Of a DNA stretch of 64,000 nt, positions 44,619-53,874 are shown one piece after another; positions within the stretch are counted from its first letter, which is position 1; each line of letters opens with the position of its first letter. A program made the translations under genes and the position numbers. A model generated the notes under the pieces. The model saw only the letters and a program-made list of their open reading frames with translations. It did no database searches and was not told where the DNA came from. The stretch comes from Gordonibacter sp. An230 (GTDB lineage: Bacteria; Actinomycetota; Coriobacteriia; Coriobacteriales; Eggerthellaceae), in contig NZ_NFJP01000009.1 of the NCBI RefSeq assembly GCF_002159915.1, positions 1 through 64,000 of the forward strand. The letters are read 5' to 3'.

Positions 44619-45399
44619 CTTCGAGCACCTCCTCCGCCAGCTTCGCGTAGGCCGCCGCGACGGGGCTTTTCGCGTCGTGTTGGAAGATGCTCTTTCCGTA
44701 GGCGCTCGTCTCCGCAGCCCTCACCGCCAAGGGCACGGTGGCGCCGAACACGCGCAGCGTCTTCCCGTAGCCTTCGCGCAGCGAGGCCTCGATCTGCTTG
44801 GCGAGGTTCGTCCTGCCGTCAACGAGCGTCAGCAGCACGCCCTCGATTTCCAAGTGTGGGTTGATCTGCCGCTTCACGCGCCCTATCGTCTTGACGAGCT
44901 GGGTCATGCCCTTCGCGGGAAGATACTGCGCCTGCACGGGCACGATGACGGAATCGGCGGCGGCCAACGCGTTGACGGCGAGCATGCCGAGGGACGGCAT
45001 GCAGTCTATGAGGGCGTAGTCGTAGCCGCGCTTGGCCTCGTCGAGCCATGCTTTGAGCGTTCGCTCGCGGTTCATGGCGGTGACGAGCGCCACCTCTGTG
45101 CCCGACAGCTCGATGTTCGCGGGCATCAGGTCAACGCCCTCGGGGTGCTTCAATATCCCGGCATCGGGTTCCAGCGGCTCGTCGCGGGCGACCGCCTCCA
45201 AATGGGTCGCCAACGTGGTTTCCAGCTCGTCGGGATTGCGCCAGCCGAGCGATGCGGTGAGGTCGCCCTGCGGGTCGGCATCTATTAGCAGAACGCGCTT
45301 CCCGCTCATGGCGAGCGCCACGCCGAGGCTTGCGGCGGTGGTCGTCTTGCCCGTGCCGCCTTTCTGATTTGCTATCGCTACGACTTTGCACCTGCTCAT
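44572..45399 (-). CDS. parA: ParA-type partition ATPase of the mobile element
   Basis: A 275-residue protein from ATG 45399 with GGAG seven bases upstream. The deviant Walker A (NQKGGTGKTTTAASLG), LIDADPQGDLTASLGW and YALIDCMPSLGMLAVNAL are classic ParA/Soj motifs. A longer upstream frame is not credible. It overlaps parB and is the rightmost recognisable backbone gene of the conjugative element. Confidence 0.94.
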   Translation of the reverse strand: MSRCKVVAIANQKGGTGKTTTAASLGVALAMSGKRVLLIDADPQGDLTASLGWRNPDELETTLATHLEAVARDEPLEPDAGILKHPEGVDLMPANIELSGTEVALVTAMNRERTLKAWLDEAKRGYDYALIDCMPSLGMLAVNALAAADSVIVPVQAQYLPAKGMTQLVKTIGRVKRQINPHLEIEGVLLTLVDGRTNLAKQIEASLREGYGKTLRVFGATVPLAVRAAETSAYGKSIFQHDAKSPVAAAYAKLAEEVLEDAQRKRDTHRPAVAR

Positions 45400-46579
45400 A
45401 GGCGGTCTCCAATGGTTCGCAGGGCAGGTAGCGACGATGCGGCCACGAAACGAACACAAACGAAGCCCCTGTTGCATGGTCCGGCGGGGTCGAGAATGCG
45501 CACGTTCGTCAAAAGTTCGTCAAAAACGCGCGTTTCTCCTGTTTCCCGAACGGATGGAAAAACAAAGGCGTGTCGAAAAGTACGCCTTTGAACTGGTTTT
45601 TTGTGATTGTCTGTTTTGTGAGTTTCCTGAAAAATCGGGCGTGAAATTGATTGGGAAGCTCGGGCCTTACCACTTGGCGACACCCGCGAAACACCGCATG
45701 AGCGGCGCCAATCATTATAACCTACGGGGAGGAAAACCGATCGGAAAAGCTGAGGTGATTCAGAATCGCTCCATTTCAAGAGATGTCTTCGCAAGAATGC
45801 CCCAGTTCGAAAACTCATTCATCGAACCTGCTCCTTTCCATGGACGGTGGGCATCCAAAGTTCATGGAACGCAATACGGCGAAACTTGTTCAGGAGCATT
45901 TTAGGTGGCAACGGATATCTGCGGCCGCAACGAGCTCAGCGATGAAGTGCTCACGAACGCGATGAGGGAGTTGCATAGGAGCTCTTCGGAGGAGAATTGA
46001 TTACGCTGGTTTGCGAAGACCCTTCGCGTTGCAGTGCGTGAGATTCGTGGCCGTTAGCGGAAGGTGCGCCACCTACAAGGGCGCAATCTTCGCGCCGGTT
46101 GCAGATGCGCTGATTACGGGAATATCCGGCATTGCAGATTGGCAGGCTGTCCGCACGGAGATTGGCCCACTGCGACTTTGCATCGGGCAAACGAAAAGAG
46201 GGCTTTGGTTGTCAGCTTCGTTATCGCATCCGCTCTTGAGTGATAACCGGGATCGTGGTTTCGAAGCGCTCATCGAGAGTTTTGCGTTTATCGGTGTTTG
46301 CTACGCAGGTAGCATGCGATTTTGGGCGGCGATGGATATCCGTTGTTTGTCGTCTCCTCTTTTGACGGTCAAGGTGTTCTTGAGGTTCGCTCCCCTTAAC
46401 AGGGTATTGGGCGCGCATTTCTGATCGCCAGTGGCAAATCGTTCTCATCATGCGCATGGGACGCAGGCTGTGGCACTGCAGTCGCCCGATCTGCGATACC
46501 GAGATGGCATGAGACAAAGCGGGCATCGTGTTCCGTCTTGCCGCCGAGGTCATCCGGCGCCCCTCTTTTTCATTGATAT
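45400..46579. other. Non-coding region at the right end of the element
   Basis: Apart from one doubtful 31-codon frame, nothing here looks coding. It includes two exactly adjacent 11-base repeats, GTTCGTCAAAA (45504-45514 and 45515-45525), a palindrome AAACGCGCGTTT (45524-45535), and a hairpin with arms AAAGGCGT (45564-45571) and ACGCCTTT (45582-45589). These lie 100-190 bases upstream of parA and may be partition, replication or promoter sites. Confidence 0.5.
45905..46000 (+). CDS. Doubtful 31-codon reading frame
   Basis: GTG preceded eight bases upstream by AGGAG, directly after an in-frame TAG. It encodes a hydrophilic peptide ending RELHRSSSEEN. It may be a tiny gene, the tail of a lost gene, or chance. 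I recognise no family. Confidence 0.2.
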   Translation: MATDICGRNELSDEVLTNAMRELHRSSSEEN

Positions 46580-47146
46580 CTATGAGCGCCTCGTCGAGGT
46601 GCTGATGAGCGCATCCGTTTCGTCCATTCTTTCCGTCTGCGGTTCCCATGCTTCTCCGAAATCGACTTCTCTGAACAAAGCCGCAATGCCGGTGATTTGC
46701 TTGAGACGCAATATCTCGTCGCGCTCCATGCCCAGGTGCTTTGAGATCCATGCATCGGAACGACCGAGCTCATGAAGATCGGCCACGATATTGCTCATGA
46801 GATCAACGCTGTGGGAACCGCGTGCCCGGTTGTGACGGATGGTGCTGGCCATTCGACAGTCAATAGGCTTGTCGATCACCGAGACGGGCAGCATCCCTCC
46901 CTCTCGCTCGCGAATGTCGGAATGTTCGAGCATGACCCGGTAGCGATGGAATCCGTCCACGATGATGTACTCATCGGACTCCTCGTCGTGATAGCACACG
47001 ATGGGCATGGTGTACCCGTCTTCCTTGATGCTATCGTAGAGCAGCTCGAGCTCCGGCGGGGCGACCGAGTTCGGATTGTAAGTGTTCGGCTTCACTTTAT
47101 CGATAGGTACGGCAATGACGCTGTACACAGGGCTTCGAAAGGTCAT
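46580..47146 (-). CDS. ibrB: IbrB-like ParB-domain protein
   Basis: A 188-residue protein with a ParB-like nuclease fold: VPIDKVKPNTYNPNSVAPPE, DGYTMPIVCYHDEESDEYII, then VDGFHRYRV. SIRxxRxRG-type residues (TIRHNRARGSHSVDLMSNIV) and LHELGRSDAWISKHLGMERD are typical of IbrB. It overlaps the ibrA-like gene by four bases. IbrA/IbrB pairs were first described as activators of immunoglobulin-binding protein genes in Escherichia coli prophage-type loci. Their biochemical function is unknown. Relatives with PAPS-reductase-like partners often sit on mobile elements. Confidence 0.85.
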   Translation of the reverse strand: MTFRSPVYSVIAVPIDKVKPNTYNPNSVAPPELELLYDSIKEDGYTMPIVCYHDEESDEYIIVDGFHRYRVMLEHSDIREREGGMLPVSVIDKPIDCRMASTIRHNRARGSHSVDLMSNIVADLHELGRSDAWISKHLGMERDEILRLKQITGIAALFREVDFGEAWEPQTERMDETDALISTSTRRS

Positions 47147-48480
47147 ACGACCGCCTTCCTCTCAACGACTTCGGCGTACTCTCGTTTGAGTGCGTTCACG
47201 TGGTGTTGCTGCTCGCGCGTCAGCCCGAAGCCCATGAAGCGGCAGATATGGTCGTTTTTCAAGATGCAGTAGCACATGCGCTTCCAGCTGGGTATATCCT
47301 TCGTCGATTTTATGTCGTCAGTGCTGTCTGGCAGTTCGCCCACGAACACGACGCGCGAGCGTTTGTTCAGTGTGTAGTTCGACACGCCGTTGCGGCGTAT
47401 GCGGTAGCCATGATCGAGCAACTCTTGAATGACCGTCTCGTCTAAGCCGCCGCCCGTTTCATACCAAAATTGGATAGACGTCTTGAACTTGCGCACATAG
47501 TTCTCACGCAGTCGCTCTGGCAGGGTCTCCAACAGGAAGAACGTGAACGACTTCCACGTGTGCCCTTCGGGAAGTTCTAAATTTCGATAGCCCATGGCTT
47601 TCGTGCGGCTGTAGATGGCGCCGAAATTGGCCCCTTGCACGCGTCCGACGAGTTTGGACCAAATCTCGGGATCTATGACACGGTAGAGATTGAGGCTGTC
47701 TTTCGCGGAGTCTCCAAAAGGGGATGCTACGCGCATTTGGTCAGGGGACACTCCGGCTAAATAGTACAAGTCGTACAAGTGGTTGTAGTCGAAGCCGAAC
47801 TGTGCGTTAGCGTGCCATACATCGCTTACCGTCCAATCGTATAGGGGGCTAGCGCTCCAGACGTTTTTGAATTGCTCGGTGATCCAATACGCTCCTTGGT
47901 AGCCGCGCCGCTTGTTTACGATACTGCTGTAGCGGTGCAGCGATTCGTCGGCTCGGATGCCCAGCAAGCACACTGTTTTGCCGCCGCCGTGCGCCTTTCG
48001 GTACCATCGTCCAAACTGTCGAGCAAGATCCTCCTGATGCATCTTGTAGCGATACGTGGTTATCGGGTTGTTGGCGAGGTTTATCACGTATGGGCGTTTT
48101 GGCATGGAACGCACCCATGCCTCCTGTTTTTCATCATCCCAGGGATACCAGAACATCTCGTAGCTGCTGAGTGCGGTGCGCGTGGCCATAGGCAGGCACA
48201 CCCAGTACAACTCGACGCCAGGCTCGCGCTCGAGGCGGTCGAAGGTGCGTTCGACATAGGCGGTGGTGGTGCTATATTGGGCCTCGAAATCCTGATGGAA
48301 CACGCCGATACGCTTCTCGGGGCAGTGATGATTCCGGTAATCAAGAACGAGCTCGAGCAGAAGACCGCTGTCCTTGCCGCCGGAGAACGATACGAACACA
48401 TTGTCAAACTCGGAGAATGCAAAGCGCAGGCGCTCTTGAAGCGCATCGTATACCGTCTGTCCGGTGTGACGTTTGATCAT
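47143..48480 (-). CDS. ibrA: IbrA-like phosphoadenosine phosphosulfate reductase family protein (DUF3440)
   Basis: A 445-residue protein. Residues 25-45 carry the PP-loop ATP-pyrophosphatase motif (VFVSFSGGKDSGLLLEL) shared with PAPS reductases and DndC. The block KTVCLLGIRADESLHRYSSI and SPLYDWTVSDVWHANAQFGF follow. The C-terminal half (WKRMCYCILKNDHICRFMGF) is the DUF3440 part of IbrA proteins. It is coupled to ibrB by overlapping stop and start. It may adenylate or modify a substrate, conceivably DNA or RNA, but no activity is established. Confidence 0.87.
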   Translation of the reverse strand: MIKRHTGQTVYDALQERLRFAFSEFDNVFVSFSGGKDSGLLLELVLDYRNHHCPEKRIGVFHQDFEAQYSTTTAYVERTFDRLEREPGVELYWVCLPMATRTALSSYEMFWYPWDDEKQEAWVRSMPKRPYVINLANNPITTYRYKMHQEDLARQFGRWYRKAHGGGKTVCLLGIRADESLHRYSSIVNKRRGYQGAYWITEQFKNVWSASPLYDWTVSDVWHANAQFGFDYNHLYDLYYLAGVSPDQMRVASPFGDSAKDSLNLYRVIDPEIWSKLVGRVQGANFGAIYSRTKAMGYRNLELPEGHTWKSFTFFLLETLPERLRENYVRKFKTSIQFWYETGGGLDETVIQELLDHGYRIRRNGVSNYTLNKRSRVVFVGELPDSTDDIKSTKDIPSWKRMCYCILKNDHICRFMGFGLTREQQHHVNALKREYAEVVERKAVV

Positions 48481-49705
48481 CTTGCCGCTCCCCGTTGCTG
48501 CTCGACTCCGCGCTGAGGCGAACCTTGCTCGGAAGCGATCGTACGCCTGAACTCCGATTCGCGTTTAGGCGCTTGGCATTCCGCGTTTTGCTCTCAGCAC
48601 TTTGCGTTCGGCAATTTCCTCTTGAATCCGTTGTGGAAATTGTCTGCGAGATGAGCTTCCGCAAGGACGCCACTCAGTATTTACCACAAAGATCATACTT
48701 TCGTTAGAAAGATCGTCCACGTCCATTTGGGGTTTCGTCCGCCGCTCAACCGTCGTTGGCAGAGGTCGGATCGGTTCGTTGCGCCATGCTTTGCCAACGC
48801 TTCGGGAGCCTCTGCCCGTTCGGCAGGAAAGGGCTAAAGCGTCCGGTTGGAGACACTCTGCTCGAGGTCCGGCGAATGCGAGATTGTGCTCACGACGGTT
48901 TGGCGGCGGAGAATCTGGAATGCGCTAGCGAAGGAACGCGGGGGATCATGACGATTGTTGAACGAGAAGGGTCGATTTGACGTAATTCCCGCTTCGGCCT
49001 TTTGCCATGATGTTCGTCTTTGCAGCTTTGCCTCAGTTTTTGTTGGCCTCGGTAGCTGTAGGCTGTTGATGGCTTTCAGCGAGGTTCCGCCCTGTCGAGT
49101 CCAATGCGCTGCACGCTGAACTCTAGGACTCGCAGAACGGTGCTTCATGCGAAGCGAAAAGATGAAAGGAAGCAAGAGGAAGAAGAACGTGCTAAGCCAC
49201 CTTGTCTTCATTGAAATCGGCCCTGAATCATTGATGAGGATGAGACAAGGTGCCAACGATCCGCCATCCTCGCATTCCGCTGTCAAACCGAATTCGACAT
49301 GGGCCGGCGTTCATCGAGCTCCGGATAGGCTTCTTTGCGTCCAAGTCGGGTGGGGAATCTCCCATCTGGCAAGGGTCCGCCCGAACGTGGGAAGAAAAAG
49401 AGGGGCGGGGATTTGCGCGGCGGGCTTGTGGGGCATCTGCCGATTTTGGTTTAATGGCGAACCTTACAATGTCGATTGATCAAGAGGAGCGTGCGAAACG
49501 CGTTCGCTGCGAGTTTCGCATCGGCCGCATTCCAATGTCGTTAACGATTTGAACTTGCAGTCATCTTGCGCAAACGATCCTCGTCGATAACGGTCTTTCT
49601 TCGTTTGCGCCGTATCAGCTCTTGGCATTTCCGTTACTCGGTCTAGTGATGCTTCCCGTCGGTCGCGTTCGCTTTCAGATGCTGTTCGCATCCTTTTTAA
49701 GAATG

Positions 49706-49753
49706 CCTTCCCCCTTCGAATGTTTCACGTGAAACATTCGAAGGGGGAAGGCG
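49706..49753. repeat. 48-bp perfect palindrome centred on a parS site
   Basis: Arms of 24 bases pair perfectly around the centre at 49729/49730. The core, TGTTTCACGTGAAACA (49722-49737), matches the Spo0J/ParB parS consensus exactly. The outer arms add CCTTCCCCCTTCGAA on the left and its mirror on the right. It is a likely chromosomal ParB-loading site. Confidence 0.9.
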
Positions 49754-50003
49754 AGCACAGTTCTCCTGTTGAAAAGGCGTGGGGAATCATCCTAGGACGG
49801 GCACGGCCAGTGAAACCAAAAGTCAACTCGCATTTAGTCAAATTAGCGGGGGGGGGGAAGCTGCAAGAAGCGGAACGCAACAACGTGCAGCATAGGTGAG
49901 AAGCATCGAGCATCAATGCGGGCTCGTTCGCATAATGTCAGGTACGGCAACTATGTGAAAAGGCATAGGCGCTGCTTTCGAGCGCATATGTCATGTCGAA
50001 AGT

Positions 50004-50053
50004 AGGCGGATGCCCTGCGCTGCTTCGCGCGAAGCAGCGCAGGGCATCCGCCT
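50004..50053. repeat. 50-bp perfect palindrome, function unknown
   Basis: Two 25-base arms (AGGCGGATGCCCTGCGCTGC followed by TTCGC on the left) pair with no loop. No T run follows on either side, so it is not a standard terminator. It contains no parS core. Confidence 0.9.
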
Positions 50054-50302
50054 CTCGCTAGCATGTTTTGCGAGGGCCGTTCTGCGCATTGCGAGATTCA
50101 TTGCTTGCTCGTTCGTTTTCCCAGACCATATGGTCGCGTACTGATCTTGTTTGCGTAGTCGCACGTATCCTTCCTTGCGTTGTGCTTGCTCCTTTGTCTT
50201 GGCGTAGCGCAATCTCAGCCTTTTTTCGTTTCGACGCAGCGGTTAGCCGCCTTCTTGATCTTCTGCGCAGCCGACTTTTTGACGACGAGGGAGTCCATTA
50301 TG

Positions 50303-50336
50303 CGTCGAGGGCCCCTTCGTGAAGGGGCCCTCGACG
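50303..50336. terminator. 16-bp stem hairpin before the surface protein gene end
   Basis: Arms CGTCGAGGGCCCCTTC and GAAGGGGCCCTCGACG are separated by GT. On the + strand it is followed by TTTGCTTTCT. It lies 110 bases beyond the stop of the leftward surface-protein gene. It may terminate rightward transcription, or be a structural palindrome like its neighbours. Confidence 0.55.
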
Positions 50337-50445
50337 TTTGCTTTCTCATGCGCATTTGGCTTTTGCGTTCGTTAAAAGAGTGGTGCGACGCCAGCCAAGC
50401 ACGCTAGGAAAGGTCTGCGCAGGAGCGTAGTCCCGACGTGATGCA

Positions 50446-53400
50446 TCAGGCGCGACGGCTTTTTCTGAAGACATGCAGCATCGTCGCTATCGCAAGTGCA
50501 GACACCCCTCCCAAAACAAGTATGCAATACTGTGCAACCCGGTCGCCCGTAGATATAAGCGAGGTGAGTTCTTCGTCGTTGGCCTCCGGAGCTTCAGGCG
50601 TGGCATTCGACGACACTTCCTCTTTCTCGGATGGCAAAGGGTTGTCGGGATTTTCGGGATTCTCAGGACTGTTGGGAATCTGAGGATTCTCGGAAACCGG
50701 AGGGGCCGAGAAAGCCTCCACGCGCACGGAGACAGCGGGAGAGGCCTCGTTGGTCGCGTCTTCGGCCCAGCGCACTTCATACGTGCCTGCAGCCAAATTC
50801 CCGATCTCCCCGGAAGAGGCTTGGGCGGCGGTCACCGTTTGCCATCCGGTTGCGGTGCTCCGTGCGGCGGCAGTAGGGCCAACCGGAGCGATGCGCCATT
50901 CCATTCCCTGCATAACACCCTTGATCTTCCCGTCTCGTGTGTTCTCGTTCGAAGGCGAAATACCGACGAGGCCAAGAGGGGCTTCCATACGCGGGAGCTT
51001 GGATATGTCGACCGTCGTCTGCACGGGAGCGAGGTCGTACCACTTAGCCCCAGAACCGGTTAGGGACGCTGCTACCTCCACTGGTTTTCCCATGCCAACG
51101 CTATCATTGGCCATCGAGCCCGTCTCGGAGGTCTCGAGGAACACGCCGCTCTCGTCAGCGGGCAGCACGCCCGAGATAGAGGCAGATGAGGAATCGATCG
51201 CGACTAAGCAGTTCCCCGCTTCGTAAGCTCGGGAGACAGCGCTCACGCCGAGAGCTTCTACCGGACGGGGGAGCACCTCGACATTCATGGGATCGGACGT
51301 TGCAAAGGGCGCGCGGGCTGAAAGGGAATCCTGGTCGAAATAAAGCGAGAGCGTCAGTTGGTGCGCGCCAACCGGAAGAATCTTGGAATCCACCTCCATG
51401 CTCACCGTATTCTTTCCGTTGGCAACCGATCCATGGACGACAATAGCGCCGTTCTCGTCGACGACCTCGTAAAACGCGCCCTTGTCAGAGGTATGTGCCA
51501 CTTCGACGTCGATCGCGAAGCTTCCACCGTCGCCATACGTGATCTGGGAATCGGATGTCATGGTAAACTCAGCTTCCGGATCAGGGGCTTCGGGCACCTC
51601 CACATTGGCAGCAGGAGATGCCTTGTAGCTGTCGTCTTCGGCCCAGCGGATTTCGTATGTGCCCGCTTCAAGGCCTATGATGCTTCCCGGCGAAGCCTCG
51701 TTTTCCGATACGGCTTTCCATTCCTTTCCGGCCTCGCCATCTCCCGAAGGATCGGTTTCGACGACCCTCCATTCCATGCCGGTTTCAACGCCGTTGATCG
51801 ATCCGTTCGCAGCGCCCTTCCACAAGGGGGCAATCCCCGTCAATCCCTGCGGGGCATCGACGCGGGCTGCTTTTTCGATGCCGCTTGCAACCTCGAACTC
51901 GATCTCAGTTGCAGAGAGTCGGTACCATGCATCGAACGTCGTAGGAGCTATCGCGATGTCGGAGCACACCACCGTCTTCTCCCCCGCGTTGCTCGTTGCG
52001 AACTTAAAAGGCGAGCACGTTGCGCTCACTGGATCTTCGTTCTTCACGCCGGAAAGTGAGAGCGATAGCGTAGCGTTTTCCGGGACATCGATCTTTCCGT
52101 CGAAAGGCTTCGACGCGTCGCCGGAAAGAGAGGGGCTTAACACCGCCTTTTCAAGTTGGAGCGCCGGAACCGATACTTCTCCGAACGCTCCGGTCAAAGT
52201 TTCGTCTCCGCTGAACCGAACGACCAGATCGTCCCAAGAGCCAACAGCAAGCTCCTTTGCCGAAGACGGATAACGGACGGAGAAGATAACGCGATCTTCC
52301 TCGATTCGGGGCGATCCGTCCACGGATCCCAGCGCCGTTCCTCCCGAATACAAGGTTGGGGACAGATCTGCTCTTTCATCCATGGGGACTGAAACGGAAA
52401 CCACGATGTCGTCCCCGTACGTATAGAGCCCATCCGTCCGGTCGAGGGTGATGCTCGGTCGCTCGGTCGGTGCCACAATGTCCACCTGCGCGGTTTTAAC
52501 CACCTGAGGATAGTACATCCCATTCGCTTCTGCTGCGGGAAGCGTTGCCTCCAGCTGGTAACTCCCTATTGCTTGAGGCGCGCTTTCCAACGGTTTCGTT
52601 TCTCCGTTGCCTGCAAGGCTGCTCCAAGAAAGGACGACATCCTCCCTTGCATCTGTCTGACCGCGCAAAGCAAAGCTCACCACGTCAGAGGAGGAGAGCG
52701 GAGCACCGTCGTAGGGAGTTTCTATGGACTCGTCTACCAGTCCAAGTGATTGGTCTTCAATGCGCAGCACCTTCCAAGGATACGCCGGATCTTCTTCTGC
52801 GCAGCCAAACACTCCGAACCCCTCTGCCGCTGTGATTCCGTACACCGATCCGCGATCATCTGAAGAGACGAATGGGATGCCATTGCAATCCTGATGGAAC
52901 TTGCCGCCGGCAATGCGAACGACTCCGTTGGGGTCGATGTCGGGGTCGCCTATCATCGACACCTTCACGAAGCCGCCGAGAATCTCGACGGGGGTGGTGC
53001 CTCCCCCGATGCCGCGATACGACTTAGCGTTGTAAGCGTCTACGAACGCATTGCCGGAGATGACGACCTTTTCACACGTTCCTCCCCAGCCGCCAGCCCC
53101 TATGCCCGCTCCACAGGCATTACTGCCGCCAACGCCCGATCCTCCGACAGCTAGAACCCGGGCATTGCCAGAAACGGTTATGCTTCCTGTGGTGTGTCCG
53201 ATAGAGCCTCCAACGCCCGCGGCGCCTATGGCGGCCGCCTTTCCACTGTAGGCCTCCACTGTGACGTTCCCTGAGATGCTGATGTCTCCGCAATCGCTGC
53301 TCGCCCCGCAGCCAATGGCGGCTGAGGCGGATGCCATGCCTCCCCTGCTTCCTCGTGCTTCGACGCTTCCGGTTCCGGTGATGCTGAGGGGCGAATCAAC

Positions 53401-53874
53401 TCCGTTCTCGATTCCCGCTCCTCCGCCGACGCCCTCCAAAACGTTGTCTCCCTCGACCTTCAAGTCGAGGCCGCCGGCAACGGCGTGAAGGGCGGATCCT
53501 GAGGAGGGCGAGATGTTGACGTTTTCGATGGTGAGATGGGCGGTAAGAGCCCCGTCGCCATCTCCGTCTGCTTCCACATGGGTTTCAACGCGGTCGGTCG
53601 ATGCCGCTTCTGGAGTCTGCCCATGAGCCATAGAGAGGGTCATGGGTTTCTCCGACATGATGGTGACCACACCGTTTGAGTATGCGTAGTCTGTGCCTTC
53701 TTCGAGAGCGCTTCCATCGTCGCTTTCGAGCGACAGTGCTCCTGTTTCCACTGAAGGAGCTTCTGTCGTGTGAGCATGGGATGTTACCGCATACGCAGGC
53801 GCTCCAGCAGGCAACCCGCTAAGCGTCATTGTGGTTGCCAGCAAGCATGCGCATATCGAACGGCGTATAGACAT
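50446..53874 (-). CDS. Large cell-wall-anchored surface protein
   Basis: A 1142-residue exported protein with GAGGAGG before its ATG. The signal peptide is about residues 1-29. Residues about 110-300 form a Gly/Ser-rich beta-helix-like region of repeated VTVSGNARV/ISISGNVTV strands, as in carbohydrate-binding surface domains of gut Actinobacteria. Then come several immunoglobulin-like repeats, two sharing GTYEIRWAEDDSYKASPA/GTYEVRWAEDATNEASPA. The C-terminus has a sorting-like LISTGD, a hydrophobic helix and RKSRRA, so it should be linked to the wall by a sortase. Role probably adhesion or glycan binding; the ligand is unknown. Confidence 0.88.
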   Translation of the reverse strand: MSIRRSICACLLATTMTLSGLPAGAPAYAVTSHAHTTEAPSVETGALSLESDDGSALEEGTDYAYSNGVVTIMSEKPMTLSMAHGQTPEAASTDRVETHVEADGDGDGALTAHLTIENVNISPSSGSALHAVAGGLDLKVEGDNVLEGVGGGAGIENGVDSPLSITGTGSVEARGSRGGMASASAAIGCGASSDCGDISISGNVTVEAYSGKAAAIGAAGVGGSIGHTTGSITVSGNARVLAVGGSGVGGSNACGAGIGAGGWGGTCEKVVISGNAFVDAYNAKSYRGIGGGTTPVEILGGFVKVSMIGDPDIDPNGVVRIAGGKFHQDCNGIPFVSSDDRGSVYGITAAEGFGVFGCAEEDPAYPWKVLRIEDQSLGLVDESIETPYDGAPLSSSDVVSFALRGQTDAREDVVLSWSSLAGNGETKPLESAPQAIGSYQLEATLPAAEANGMYYPQVVKTAQVDIVAPTERPSITLDRTDGLYTYGDDIVVSVSVPMDERADLSPTLYSGGTALGSVDGSPRIEEDRVIFSVRYPSSAKELAVGSWDDLVVRFSGDETLTGAFGEVSVPALQLEKAVLSPSLSGDASKPFDGKIDVPENATLSLSLSGVKNEDPVSATCSPFKFATSNAGEKTVVCSDIAIAPTTFDAWYRLSATEIEFEVASGIEKAARVDAPQGLTGIAPLWKGAANGSINGVETGMEWRVVETDPSGDGEAGKEWKAVSENEASPGSIIGLEAGTYEIRWAEDDSYKASPAANVEVPEAPDPEAEFTMTSDSQITYGDGGSFAIDVEVAHTSDKGAFYEVVDENGAIVVHGSVANGKNTVSMEVDSKILPVGAHQLTLSLYFDQDSLSARAPFATSDPMNVEVLPRPVEALGVSAVSRAYEAGNCLVAIDSSSASISGVLPADESGVFLETSETGSMANDSVGMGKPVEVAASLTGSGAKWYDLAPVQTTVDISKLPRMEAPLGLVGISPSNENTRDGKIKGVMQGMEWRIAPVGPTAAARSTATGWQTVTAAQASSGEIGNLAAGTYEVRWAEDATNEASPAVSVRVEAFSAPPVSENPQIPNSPENPENPDNPLPSEKEEVSSNATPEAPEANDEELTSLISTGDRVAQYCILVLGGVSALAIATMLHVFRKSRRA

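Larger units (their letters stand above)
48481..50445. other. Long non-coding region with palindromes between ibrA and the surface protein gene
   Basis: I see no convincing gene in these two kilobases. Frames here lack ribosome sites and domain patterns. The region carries the presumed ibrA promoter at its left end, a run of ten G (about 49848-49857), and three very long inverted repeats listed separately. No tRNA or integrase remnant was seen. Confidence 0.6.

Noticed and set aside
45386-45904. 172-codon frame upstream of parA
   Set aside because: No ribosome site at its start, no domain pattern, and it crosses repeats and a hairpin.
46221-46751. Possible frameshifted continuation of ibrB
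   Set aside because: The overlapping IbrB frame is already full length and this frame shows no family pattern.
49706-50336. Palindrome series considered as a CRISPR array or insertion-sequence ends
   Set aside because: The palindromes differ from each other, spacing is irregular and no transposase or cas gene is near.
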